Shown: piece after piece, positions 53,390 to 61,954 of the stretch
Position numbering within the stretch: the first letter of the stretch is position 1
Layout: each line of letters starts with the position of its first letter
Assembly (NCBI RefSeq): GCF_000833575.1
Contig: NZ_CP010827.1
Span: 744,001 to 808,000 of the forward strand
Length of the DNA stretch: 64,000 bases
From: Corynebacterium singulare
Lineage (GTDB): Bacteria; Actinomycetota; Actinomycetes; Mycobacteriales; Mycobacteriaceae
Direction of reading: 5' to 3'
Notes under the pieces: model-generated
Databases searched by the model: none
Told to the model about the DNA's origin: nothing
The model's input: only the letters and a program-made list of their open reading frames with translations
Program-made: the position numbers and the translations under genes

Positions 53390-56300
53390 TCAATCTCAGA
53401 ATCCCAATCACCACTTCAGTCCTGAAGAATTGGCGGCTGCCCTGGGCAAGCCATTCCCTCCTACGGAAGAGCAGGCTGCCGTCATCGAAAGTCCGCTCGG
53501 GCCCAAACTCGTCGTTGCTGGTGCTGGCGCAGGCAAAACCGAGACGATGGCTTCTCGCGTTGTCTCCCTTGTTGCCAACGGCCTTGTGCGTCCCGAACAG
53601 GTCCTTGGCTTGACTTTTACCCGCAAGGCAGCGCAGCAGCTTGAGCAGCGTATCCGGCGTCAGCTTATGACCTTGCGCTCGTCGGGAATCCTTACTCCCG
53701 GCAGCGCTGCTGCTGAGGCCGTCGACAATATTGTGCCCAAGGTGTCTACCTACGACTCTTACGCAGGTGACCTCGTTCGTGAATATGGGCTTCTCATGCC
53801 GGTGGAACCGAGCGCACGCATTATTACGGAGGCTGAGCGCTACGCCATTGCTCATGAGGTAGTGAGTAACTATTCCGGTTCCCTGAGTACCGATAACTCA
53901 GTTGCCTCCGTGACTGCCACCTTGTTGAACCTCGCACAGACTATGGACGGTGAACTCACGGATCCATACACGTTGCGCGAGCATGCGGAGATTTTTCGCA
54001 AAACTGCCGAGGACCTTCCAAAAGACAAAAGGACCAAGGGCGAGTTCAGCCAGGATGTTCAGCGCTATCTTGACACGCAGCGCCTCCGTGTGGAGTACTT
54101 GCCTCTCGTGGAAGCCCTCAAGAAGGAGCAGGCTGAGCGCGGTGTTATCACCTTCGGCGAACAGATGTCCATCGCAGCTACCTTGGCCAAGAACTTTCCG
54201 CTCTTGGGAGAACAGCAAAGCGCGCGCTATCGCGTTGTCATGCTCGACGAGTACCAAGACACGTCTCACGCACAACGCATCTTGCTGCGCTCCCTCTTCG
54301 GTGGTCTGCGTGAGGGATTGTCGGTGACCGCCGTTGGTGACCCCATGCAGTCCATCTATGGCTGGCGTGGTGCTACATCCGAAAACCTTGCCGCGTTCGT
54401 GACGGACTTCCCACAACAAGACGGATCCGATGCGCCGAAAGACCAGCTCACCACGTCGTGGCGAAACCCCTCCACGGTTCTAGAGCTGGCCAACGATGTT
54501 GCTGCGAAGCTCTTTTCTGGAAGCCCAGGGCAACGTCCCGTTGATGAGCTCTCAGCGAAACCAACGGCCCCGGCAGGAACCGTTGAATTGGGCTACTTCG
54601 CCACGGAAGCAGAGGAGCGAGCCTTCATTGCGGAACACCTTCGTGAGTTGTATGAGGCCACGCCTGAGGGCGAGGATTTTAGTGCTGCAGTTTTGGTACG
54701 CACTAACCGGCAATCCCCATTGATCGCTGCGGCTCTCGACGAGGTAGGTGTGCCTAATGAAATCTTCGGTGTGGGAGGACTGCTGTGGCGTCCTGAAATC
54801 CAGGACCTCGTTGCAGTAGCTACGTTGCTGGTTCGTCCGCAGAACACAACGGCAGCGTTGCGTGTGTTGACAGGACCGATGTGTGGATTGGGCATTGCCG
54901 ATATCCAGGCCCTTCACTCGCGTCAGCGCAACCTAGCTGGCGCCACTGAAGGCCGCTTGCGGTGGGAGGATGGCGACCCCGTGGAGTACCTAGCCGAACA
55001 GGTAGATGCCATCACAACTGAAGGACCTGACCAAGTGCTGGGCCTCGCAGATGCCCTCGCCGATCTTGGTGAACGTGACCGCTACAGTCCAGAAGGGCTC
55101 GAGCGGATGGAGGATGTCGCGGCCAAATTGCGCTACCTGCGCACGTACTCGCTGGGTAAATCACTGAATGACATTTTCGCTGATATCGAGCTCGTCTTTG
55201 GTGTGCGTACTGAGGTTCTCGCTGCCGGCACTCTCGGAGGAACAACGCACCTCGATGCCTTCGCTGACCTAGTCGCCGGTTTCCACGGGGATAGCTTGGC
55301 TGCATTGTTGGACTATCTTGAGCTTGCCAAGGAGAAAGAGGATGGACTCGCCTTGGGTGAGGTTCCAGTAGTGCGCAACCGGGTCCAGATCATGACCGTG
55401 CACAAGGCCAAAGGCTTGGAGTGGGAGCACGTGTGCGTAGCGCACGCAGACTCATCGAGCTATAAGGCTCAGGCTGAAACATTCCTCACCAAGATTGAGA
55501 AGGCTCCCGGCGATGATGACTACATCGAGCTTCCCGAAGACGCTACAAGTCGGTCGGATTTCGGCAAAGCCTGTGTGGCATTCAAGGACCTTGACCGAGA
55601 ATTCCAAGCAGAGGAAGCAGCTCGCCTTTTCTATGTAGCGATGACGCGCACAGAGTCCACGCTCACGGTGACGGGATCAGGTACCACTAAGCAAAAAGGA
55701 AAGAATAAGAAGGGGCCGTACTCCTACCTGCAACTGCTCGCCGCCAAGCATCCTGAGCTCATCATCCATTGGGAAGTCCCAGACCTCCCAGTTGAAGCTG
55801 AAGAAGGCGCAGAGCTCAAAGCTCACTTCCCGTCGCTGACCCCGCAACCGGAGGCGGTGGATGCGGCAGCAGCGGTGCGCACTGCACTGGAGGAGCTTCC
55901 GCCTTTGCGCGATGGCGAGACCTTTGATTTGTGGGAACAAGAAGCCAACGCACTTATTGAAGAGCACAAGTCTTTGCAGGCCCCCGTCGTTGATGTGGAG
56001 CTGCCGAGCGAACTGACGGCTTCTGACATGGTGGCCATGTCGGCCGATCCCATTCAGTTTGCCCGCCGTCAGCGTCGTCCCATTCCCTTTAAACCTAATT
56101 CCTATGCCAAGCGCGGTACTGCCTTCCATGCGTGGTTGGAGGAACGCTTTGGAGCACCGGCATTGTTGGGCGAGGATGAGCTGCCTGGCTCCCATGACGA
56201 ACCGGACCACGATTTGGAATCACTCAAAGAGGCTTTCCTTGCCTCTGATTGGGCACAGCGGACCCCGGCACACGTCGAGGCGCCGTTTGAAATCACCATC

Positions 56301-56603
56301 GGGGATTCCGTAGTGCGCGGCCGCATGGATGCCGTATTTCAGCAGCCAGACGGATCGTGGCTCATTGTGGACTGGAAGACGGGCAGACGCCCGCAGGGAG
56401 CTGCGCTAAAGTCAGCACAGATTCAGCTCGCTGTATATGCCGAAGCGTGGCGCCGAATCCACGGTGTTGATTCTGTCCGAGCAGCATTTTTCTACGTCCA
56501 TGAGAACTTCCTTTTGGAGCCGGAGGACTTGCCCACAGGCGCTCGTCTCGCAGAGCTTTTAGACTCTGCAGTTTCAACCCCGCCGGGGTTGAGTCTAAGG
56601 TAG
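53382..56603 (+). CDS. adnB: AdnB subunit of AdnAB helicase-nuclease
   Basis: A 1073-residue UvrD-family helicase with a C-terminal PD-(D/E)XK nuclease. The Walker A motif VAGAGAGKTETMASR (near residue 46) is intact, unlike in AdnA. DEYQDTSHAQRIL, GDPMQSIYGWRGA and VHKAKGLEWEHV are the other motor motifs. The nuclease shows GRMDAVFQQPDG and WLIVDWKTGRRP. Thus AdnB is the probable ATP-driven motor of the complex. It starts 8 nt before the adnA stop. Confidence 0.92.
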   Translation: MPNQSQNPNHHFSPEELAAALGKPFPPTEEQAAVIESPLGPKLVVAGAGAGKTETMASRVVSLVANGLVRPEQVLGLTFTRKAAQQLEQRIRRQLMTLRSSGILTPGSAAAEAVDNIVPKVSTYDSYAGDLVREYGLLMPVEPSARIITEAERYAIAHEVVSNYSGSLSTDNSVASVTATLLNLAQTMDGELTDPYTLREHAEIFRKTAEDLPKDKRTKGEFSQDVQRYLDTQRLRVEYLPLVEALKKEQAERGVITFGEQMSIAATLAKNFPLLGEQQSARYRVVMLDEYQDTSHAQRILLRSLFGGLREGLSVTAVGDPMQSIYGWRGATSENLAAFVTDFPQQDGSDAPKDQLTTSWRNPSTVLELANDVAAKLFSGSPGQRPVDELSAKPTAPAGTVELGYFATEAEERAFIAEHLRELYEATPEGEDFSAAVLVRTNRQSPLIAAALDEVGVPNEIFGVGGLLWRPEIQDLVAVATLLVRPQNTTAALRVLTGPMCGLGIADIQALHSRQRNLAGATEGRLRWEDGDPVEYLAEQVDAITTEGPDQVLGLADALADLGERDRYSPEGLERMEDVAAKLRYLRTYSLGKSLNDIFADIELVFGVRTEVLAAGTLGGTTHLDAFADLVAGFHGDSLAALLDYLELAKEKEDGLALGEVPVVRNRVQIMTVHKAKGLEWEHVCVAHADSSSYKAQAETFLTKIEKAPGDDDYIELPEDATSRSDFGKACVAFKDLDREFQAEEAARLFYVAMTRTESTLTVTGSGTTKQKGKNKKGPYSYLQLLAAKHPELIIHWEVPDLPVEAEEGAELKAHFPSLTPQPEAVDAAAAVRTALEELPPLRDGETFDLWEQEANALIEEHKSLQAPVVDVELPSELTASDMVAMSADPIQFARRQRRPIPFKPNSYAKRGTAFHAWLEERFGAPALLGEDELPGSHDEPDHDLESLKEAFLASDWAQRTPAHVEAPFEITIGDSVVRGRMDAVFQQPDGSWLIVDWKTGRRPQGAALKSAQIQLAVYAEAWRRIHGVDSVRAAFFYVHENFLLEPEDLPTGARLAELLDSAVSTPPGLSLR

Positions 56604-56645
56604 TCTCACGGTACATTCGCTCCGTCCAAGGGAGGTTGGCACCTC

Positions 56646-57758
56646 GTGGCCAAACGCATAGGTAAACGCCTTAAGTCGCGTTTCTTACCGCAGATCGAGT
56701 TGACGTCGCAGCCTGACCATGCGCTGATTGACGTCATCACTCTCCCGCGTACAGAAAGCACCAACCCGTGGAAGCAGCTCGCACGCCGCGTTTTGTGGGC
56801 CATGGGATTGCTCGTTTTCGTCACCATCGTCGTTTACTTCGACGGCGATGGCTACAGCGAGGATCTGTCGTTCCTCGATGCGGCGTATTATTCGGCAGTG
56901 TCACTCACCACCGTGGGTTATGGTGACATCGTTCCGGTTACCCCACAAGCACGGTTTCTGAACCTCGTCATCGTTACACCTGCCCGACTGCTCTTCCTTG
57001 TGCTGTTGGTCGGCGCTACGTTGTCAGTGCTCACGGATCGTGCGCGCCGCACATTTGAAATCCAGAATTGGAGAAAGCAATTGCGTAACCACACTGTCGT
57101 TATCGGCTATGGCACCAAGGGCGCTGGTGCGGTGGCCGCACTCATTGCGGATGATGTCCCGCCTTCGCAAATCGTCGTCGTTGATACGAACCGTGCTGCA
57201 CTTGCCAATGCAGAACACCATGGACTCGTCACCATCTACGGTTCGGGATCGAAGCAGGACGTCCTGCGCATCGCCGGTGCACAACATGCGTCGTCAGTCG
57301 TCGTGACGCCGTCCACCGACGATACTGCGGTGCTGTGTACGCTATCCGTGCGCGAGCTCAACCCTAAGGCCAAGGTGGTGGCTTCTGTTCGTGAATCCGA
57401 GAACCGCCACCTCCTTCTGCAGTCAGGCGCTGACTCAGTGGTGACCTCTGCAGAGACCGCTGGACGCCTCCTCGGCTTGGCCACCGTTACCCCAACCGTG
57501 GTGGAAATGATGGAGGATCTTCTGTCCCCGAATGAGGGCTTCTCCGTCGCGGAGCGCGCGGTACGTGAGTTTGAAGTCGGCTCTAACCCACGCCACTTGG
57601 CAGACATCGTGCTAGCCGTCCTCCGCAACAATGAGCTGCACCGCGTGGACACCGCGGATGCGTATGCCCTGAAACCGGGTGACCGCCTGCTCTACATCAA
57701 GCATGAGATGCAGCAGGCAATTGAAGACTCCGATGAGGACGAGGACGACGACAAGTAA
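56646..57758 (+). CDS. cglK: Potassium channel with RCK domain
   Basis: A 370-residue two-helix potassium channel from GTG 56646 with a GGGAGG site. Helices are near residues 48-64 and 104-128, with the selectivity filter TTVGYGD (G91-D94) between them. An RCK/TrkA-N domain begins at VVIGYGTKGAG (153-163), and a TrkA-C-like part follows to an acidic tail. In C. glutamicum the homologous CglK gene lies at the same place. It is 42 bp downstream of adnB and overlaps nudC by 1 nt. Confidence 0.92.
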   Translation: MAKRIGKRLKSRFLPQIELTSQPDHALIDVITLPRTESTNPWKQLARRVLWAMGLLVFVTIVVYFDGDGYSEDLSFLDAAYYSAVSLTTVGYGDIVPVTPQARFLNLVIVTPARLLFLVLLVGATLSVLTDRARRTFEIQNWRKQLRNHTVVIGYGTKGAGAVAALIADDVPPSQIVVVDTNRAALANAEHHGLVTIYGSGSKQDVLRIAGAQHASSVVVTPSTDDTAVLCTLSVRELNPKAKVVASVRESENRHLLLQSGADSVVTSAETAGRLLGLATVTPTVVEMMEDLLSPNEGFSVAERAVREFEVGSNPRHLADIVLAVLRNNELHRVDTADAYALKPGDRLLYIKHEMQQAIEDSDEDEDDDK

Positions 57759-58492
57759 TGTTCCTGCCTGTCACCGAAACCGGCCGGATCCCTGTGGATA
57801 CAGAGGGCCGGCCGGTCCTTGTTGCCGAACCGGCAGGTGACATTCTTGTGGAGGTAGGCGAGGTCCGTGCCTTTGTACTTGAGACTTCTGCCGCTGAGAA
57901 ACTTGGTGCTTTGCGGGATGCCACGTTCTTTACTGGTCAGCACGCTGTGCTTAAAGCGCTGCATCTTATCCGTAACCGTCGCGAAGCGCGCTTCGATCCG
58001 CGCACAGGTCAGGAGTTGGACTACCCAGCACCTGGAGCCGTGGGGCGCATAGGGGAGCGAATGGTCTTTCCGCGAGTAGATCCCGCGGTTATCGGTATCA
58101 TTCATCATCCTGAGCTGGATCGCATCCTGTTGGCCCGGAACAGGCACCGCCCGGGATTCTTTTCCCTCATCGCGGGCTATGTTGATCCGGGAGAGACGTT
58201 GGAGGACGCGATGGCACGGGAGGCCCTCGAAGAAACCGGCCGCCGTATCCATTCAGTGACGTATTGGGGTTCCCAACCGTGGCCGCCCAGTGGGTCCCTT
58301 ATGGTGGGCTTTTCCGCGGTGGCACAGGATGTCCAACCCGTGTGCGATACTGACGAAGAACTCGCAGAGGTTCGGTGGGTGTCCCGTGCCGATGTGCCGA
58401 GTTTGCCCATTGCCCGTTCGGGCTCAATTGCACACACGATGATTATGGAGTGGTTCCACGGTGATGAGACCGGATCTGTCCCTGCTCGATGA
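57758..58492 (+). CDS. nudC: NAD+ diphosphatase NudC-like Nudix hydrolase
   Basis: A 244-residue Nudix hydrolase expected to split NADH/NAD+ caps and free dinucleotides. The Nudix box is in GYVDPGETLEDAMAREALEE, and the NADH-specific SQPWPPSGSLM follows about 20 residues later. The zinc-ribbon segment that precedes the Nudix fold in E. coli NudC here reads RFDPRTGQELDYPAPG with no cysteines. Otherwise it is full length. Its ATG overlaps the cglK stop, and its 3' end overlaps uvrD2 by 29 nt. Confidence 0.88.
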   Translation: MFLPVTETGRIPVDTEGRPVLVAEPAGDILVEVGEVRAFVLETSAAEKLGALRDATFFTGQHAVLKALHLIRNRREARFDPRTGQELDYPAPGAVGRIGERMVFPRVDPAVIGIIHHPELDRILLARNRHRPGFFSLIAGYVDPGETLEDAMAREALEETGRRIHSVTYWGSQPWPPSGSLMVGFSAVAQDVQPVCDTDEELAEVRWVSRADVPSLPIARSGSIAHTMIMEWFHGDETGSVPAR

Positions 58493-60512
58493 AGATCAGC
58501 GCGCCGCTGCGACGGCACCGCGCGGCCCGGTCTGCATCCTCGCGGGCGCGGGCACGGGTAAAACCCGTACGATTACCTACCGCATCGCCCACATGGTGGA
58601 CCGAGGATTCGTCAACCCGCAGCGCGTGCTCGCCGTCACATTCACCACGCGTGCGGCGAGTGAGATGCGCGAGCGCCTCCACCAGATGGGCGTCGGGGGA
58701 GTGCAGGCCCAAACCTTCCATGCGGCGGCTCGCCGCCAACTGAAGTTCTTCTGGCCGCAGGTGGCTGGAGACCTGCCATGGCAGCTCATCGATAACAAAT
58801 TCAGCCTCGTTGGCCGCGCAGTCCGGTCATTGGGCCTAGAGAACACCAAGGACACCATTAGGGACTTCCTTGGGGAAATTGAGTGGGCTAAGTCCTCACT
58901 CATTAGCCCCGAGGGCTACCCAGGCATCATCGAGAGCACGGACCGCGAAGCGCCTGGGGATCCGAACGCCGTGGCGGAAGTTTTTCGCCGCTATGAGGAT
59001 ATGAAGTCCACCCCTGACCTCATGTACTTGGACTTCGATGACTTGCTCATGCACATTGCCGGGGCCATCGAAAATGTGCCGTCCGTGGCGGAAGTATTCC
59101 GTGAGCAATATCGCACCTTCGTCGTGGACGAGTATCAGGACGTCACACCACTACAGCAGCGTGTGCTTGAAGCCTGGCTAGGGGAGCGCGATGACCTGAC
59201 TGTGGTGGGTGACGCCAACCAGACCATTTACTCCTTTAACGGAGCCTCCCCGGAATACCTGCTGGACTTTTCCCGCACGTATCCGCAGGCCACGATGATT
59301 AAGTTGCAGCGAGATTACCGTTCCACCCCGCAGGTCACAGATCTGGCGAATGCGGTCATTGCTAAAGCTACTGGACGCGCCGCTGGCACTCGTCTGGAGC
59401 TGCAGGGCATGCGTGAGCCGGGGCCAGAGCCCACATTTAAGGCCTATGAATCCGAGGAAATTGAGGCCAAAGAGGTCGCTGGTCAGGTGCTCACCCTGCT
59501 GAACCAGGGCGTGAAGGCCTCAGAGATTGCCATTCTTTACCGCATCAACGCGCAATCGGAGCACTTTGAGCAGGCCTTGGCGGATGCCGGAATTGTCTAC
59601 CAAGTTCGCGGTGGCGAAGGTTTCTTCCGCCGCCCAGAAATTCTGGAGGCCATCCGCGTGCTCATTGCGGCTACGCGCCGCGATGATCTTCCGGAGGACC
59701 CAGTGGCTATTGCCCGTGCCGCCTTTGTGGAGCTGGGGTTAACGGCTACTGAGCCGCAGGGTGCGCAGGCTCGTGAGCGTTGGCAGTCCCTCAGCGCGCT
59801 CGTGGATCTCATTGCTCAGATTGTGGAAGACCACGAGGACATTGACCTCAACGGTGTGCTGGGAGAGCTACACCGCCGTTCGGACAACAAGCACAACCCC
59901 ACCATGGAAGGCGTTACCTTGGCCACCATTCACGCGGCCAAGGGTTTGGAGTGGGATGCGGTGTTCCTCGTGGGGCTCACCGAGAAGCTGCTGCCCATCA
60001 ACCACGCCATCAAGGCAGGTGACGAGCAGGTGGAAGAGGAACGCCGCCTGTTCTACGTGGGCATTACCCGTGCCAGGGAGCATCTAGCCTTGTCGTGGGC
60101 ATTGGCAAAAACAACTGGCTCGCGGGCCTCGCGTGAACGCACACGTTTTCTCGATGGCCTTGTTCCTGAACTCGAAGAAAGCCAATCCAGCAACCGCCGT
60201 TACCGCCCACGCCGCTGTCGGGTGTGCTCTGCTGAACTCACCAGCCCGGCAGAAAAAGTCCTCGGCCGTCACGAATGGTGTGAGTATGAGGGAGATGAGG
60301 AAGTTTTCACGGCACTGCGTTCCTGGCGTGCCTCAGTGGCAAGGGATTCCAAGGTTCCGGCCTACGTCGTCTTTTCAGACGCCACCTTGCAGGCCATCTC
60401 AGAGGCGTTGCCGTCTACGGAGGCTGAGCTGCTCGATGTATCTGGCGTGGGGCCTGCCAAACTGGAGCGCTATGGGGCGGAAGTCCTGCAGATCATTGCC
60501 TCTACCCACTAG
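58464..60512 (+). CDS. uvrD2: ATP-dependent DNA helicase UvrD2
   Basis: A 682-residue SF1A helicase. The Walker A motif is AGAGTGKTRT, Walker B is VVDEYQDVTP, and GDANQTIYSFNGA and IHAAKGLEWDAV follow. A zinc motif (CRVC, then HEWC, about residues 585-607) and a C-terminal HRDC domain (LQAISEALPSTEAELLDVSG) mark it as UvrD2. The third zinc ligand is His instead of the expected Cys. ATG 58464 (or GTG 58461) lies inside nudC. Together with adnA, adnB, cglK and nudC it forms a long same-strand run. Confidence 0.93.
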   Translation: MRPDLSLLDEDQRAAATAPRGPVCILAGAGTGKTRTITYRIAHMVDRGFVNPQRVLAVTFTTRAASEMRERLHQMGVGGVQAQTFHAAARRQLKFFWPQVAGDLPWQLIDNKFSLVGRAVRSLGLENTKDTIRDFLGEIEWAKSSLISPEGYPGIIESTDREAPGDPNAVAEVFRRYEDMKSTPDLMYLDFDDLLMHIAGAIENVPSVAEVFREQYRTFVVDEYQDVTPLQQRVLEAWLGERDDLTVVGDANQTIYSFNGASPEYLLDFSRTYPQATMIKLQRDYRSTPQVTDLANAVIAKATGRAAGTRLELQGMREPGPEPTFKAYESEEIEAKEVAGQVLTLLNQGVKASEIAILYRINAQSEHFEQALADAGIVYQVRGGEGFFRRPEILEAIRVLIAATRRDDLPEDPVAIARAAFVELGLTATEPQGAQARERWQSLSALVDLIAQIVEDHEDIDLNGVLGELHRRSDNKHNPTMEGVTLATIHAAKGLEWDAVFLVGLTEKLLPINHAIKAGDEQVEEERRLFYVGITRAREHLALSWALAKTTGSRASRERTRFLDGLVPELEESQSSNRRYRPRRCRVCSAELTSPAEKVLGRHEWCEYEGDEEVFTALRSWRASVARDSKVPAYVVFSDATLQAISEALPSTEAELLDVSGVGPAKLERYGAEVLQIIASTH

Positions 60513-60523
60513 GGCCGCACAGA

Positions 60524-61351
60524 TTACCCCCTGCAATAAGGGCAGCGTGGATGCTCCAGTACGAGGCGGTGCTGTTCAACTCCGTACAGGTCAACCTCCT
60601 TGAGCTCTCCCGCCAGTGGTCGTGTGCGTGGCGCTCCAGGCGGAGCTGGACGTCCCATCAGCCGCCGGATTGTGACCACTGCATGCATGACCACCGCGGT
60701 GCGTGTCACGGGGTCTCCCGGCCGTGATGCTTCACTAGCGCGTTGGGCTACCTCGTGCCACTGTTCATCGGCATCGATGCGGTGCAGGTGTGCGCACATC
60801 GGACAAGGTCCTGTGCCTTTAACGCGCACTGGCCCGATGATGCCCCGAGCGTCCAGCATGGAAACCGGAAGCCACGTCGCCGGACTTTTGTGGAGAGCAT
60901 GCGCCCATTCCACCGCTCCACTGAGCATGTCGACCGCCACGATGGGCAGATGCCCGGACACTCCTTCGATATACTTCGCGGGCGGTTCTGTGTGCAGTGG
61001 TGAGCGAGGTTGGAAATGGTCGGTGAGGAGGGCATCTCGAAGCTCATCGGCCAACACCGACGTTCCCAGCACCGCCACGCGTTGCGGTGCGGGTTCCGGC
61101 CACAGGACGTTGTAGCTGATGAGATCATCCACCACACTGCGTGCGGCCGCTGGGGTAAGCCCGGTGTTTTCAATTGATTTTTCAATGGTTTGCCTTGTCA
61201 GCGGCGTGCGAAGGCGGTTGAGCAGACTTGCCAACTGTGGGTGCGCTTCCAGCACACCGACCCGTGTGGCATCCATACCGCACTGTAAGATGCCTGGCTC
61301 GCGTTCCAGTACCGCCACGTCGGGCGCCAATGCGTAGGCCTGTGCCGCCAT
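60524..61351 (-). CDS. Orphan TOMM/cyclodehydratase-type ThiF-like protein
   Basis: A 275-residue protein from ATG 61351, with a GGGAGGA site. The first 80 residues resemble a winged-helix leader-binding region. The rest is a degenerate ThiF/E1-like fold with the zinc pairs CPMC and CPYC near residues 193 and 271 and the characteristic LHRIDADEQW. Such domains act with YcaO proteins when thiazole/oxazole-modified peptides (TOMMs) are made. No YcaO gene or precursor peptide is seen in the window. An ATP-binding motif is not visible. It is divergent from the YgjP-like gene. Confidence 0.75.
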   Translation of the reverse strand: MAAQAYALAPDVAVLEREPGILQCGMDATRVGVLEAHPQLASLLNRLRTPLTRQTIEKSIENTGLTPAAARSVVDDLISYNVLWPEPAPQRVAVLGTSVLADELRDALLTDHFQPRSPLHTEPPAKYIEGVSGHLPIVAVDMLSGAVEWAHALHKSPATWLPVSMLDARGIIGPVRVKGTGPCPMCAHLHRIDADEQWHEVAQRASEASRPGDPVTRTAVVMHAVVTIRRLMGRPAPPGAPRTRPLAGELKEVDLYGVEQHRLVLEHPRCPYCRG

Positions 61352-61412
61352 GTGTTCCTCCCCGTGTCGCGGCATCCCTCCCAGCCGCGGTTGGCTTCCA
61401 TTGCACCACAGG

Positions 61413-61426
61413 TAGAATGCCCTGTC
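61413..61426 (+). promoter_or_regulatory. Leaderless promoter of the YgjP-like gene
   Basis: TAGAAT at 61413-61418 ends 8 nt before ATG 61427, with no ribosome-binding site. Confidence 0.6.
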
Positions 61427-61924
61427 ATGTCGAGTAATCCCGAAGTGCGTGTCATCCGTTCCGCCCGGCGCCGGCGTACCGTTCAAGCCCGCACTGTCGA
61501 CGGCATTCTGGAGGTACGCATTCCCGCGTGGATGTCCTCCGCGGAGGAGGAGAAGGCCGTGGCGGACATCGTGGCGAAGGTGCAGAAAAAGCACACATCG
61601 ACGCAGCTTTCCGACGCCTCCCTCACCACCCGCGCCCACTCTCTCAACACGCGCTACCTGGAAGGCCGCGCGAAGCTGGGGTCTATTCGTTGGGTGAGCA
61701 ACCAAAAATCCCGTTGGGGCAGCTGTACTACCTCAACGGGAGATATCCGCATTTCTGACCGTCTGCAGGACGTCCCTGAGTACGTTCTTGACGCCGTGAT
61801 CATTCACGAGTTAACCCATACCTTCATTTCCGGGCATGGCCCGGAGTTTTGGGAGTGGGCTGACCGGGCACCGAAAGCGGAACGGGCCAAAGGCTATTTG
61901 GAGGCCTATCAGCGCTTCCGCTAA
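61427..61924 (+). CDS. YgjP/DUF45-type metal-dependent hydrolase
   Basis: A 165-residue protein of the M48-like YgjP family. The zinc site HELTHTFISGHGPEFW contains HExxH and a later His and Glu. WVSNQKSRWGSCTTSTGDIR is the other family signature. It is short for the family, as common in actinobacteria. Promoter spacing supports ATG 61427, though the frame is open to 61352. The molecular substrate is unknown; YgjP of E. coli is also poorly characterised. It is convergent with the DUF2342-like gene. Confidence 0.85.
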   Translation: MSSNPEVRVIRSARRRRTVQARTVDGILEVRIPAWMSSAEEEKAVADIVAKVQKKHTSTQLSDASLTTRAHSLNTRYLEGRAKLGSIRWVSNQKSRWGSCTTSTGDIRISDRLQDVPEYVLDAVIIHELTHTFISGHGPEFWEWADRAPKAERAKGYLEAYQRFR

Positions 61925-61954
61925 CCGCGCAGTACAGTAGTCCTGCCGCGCGCA

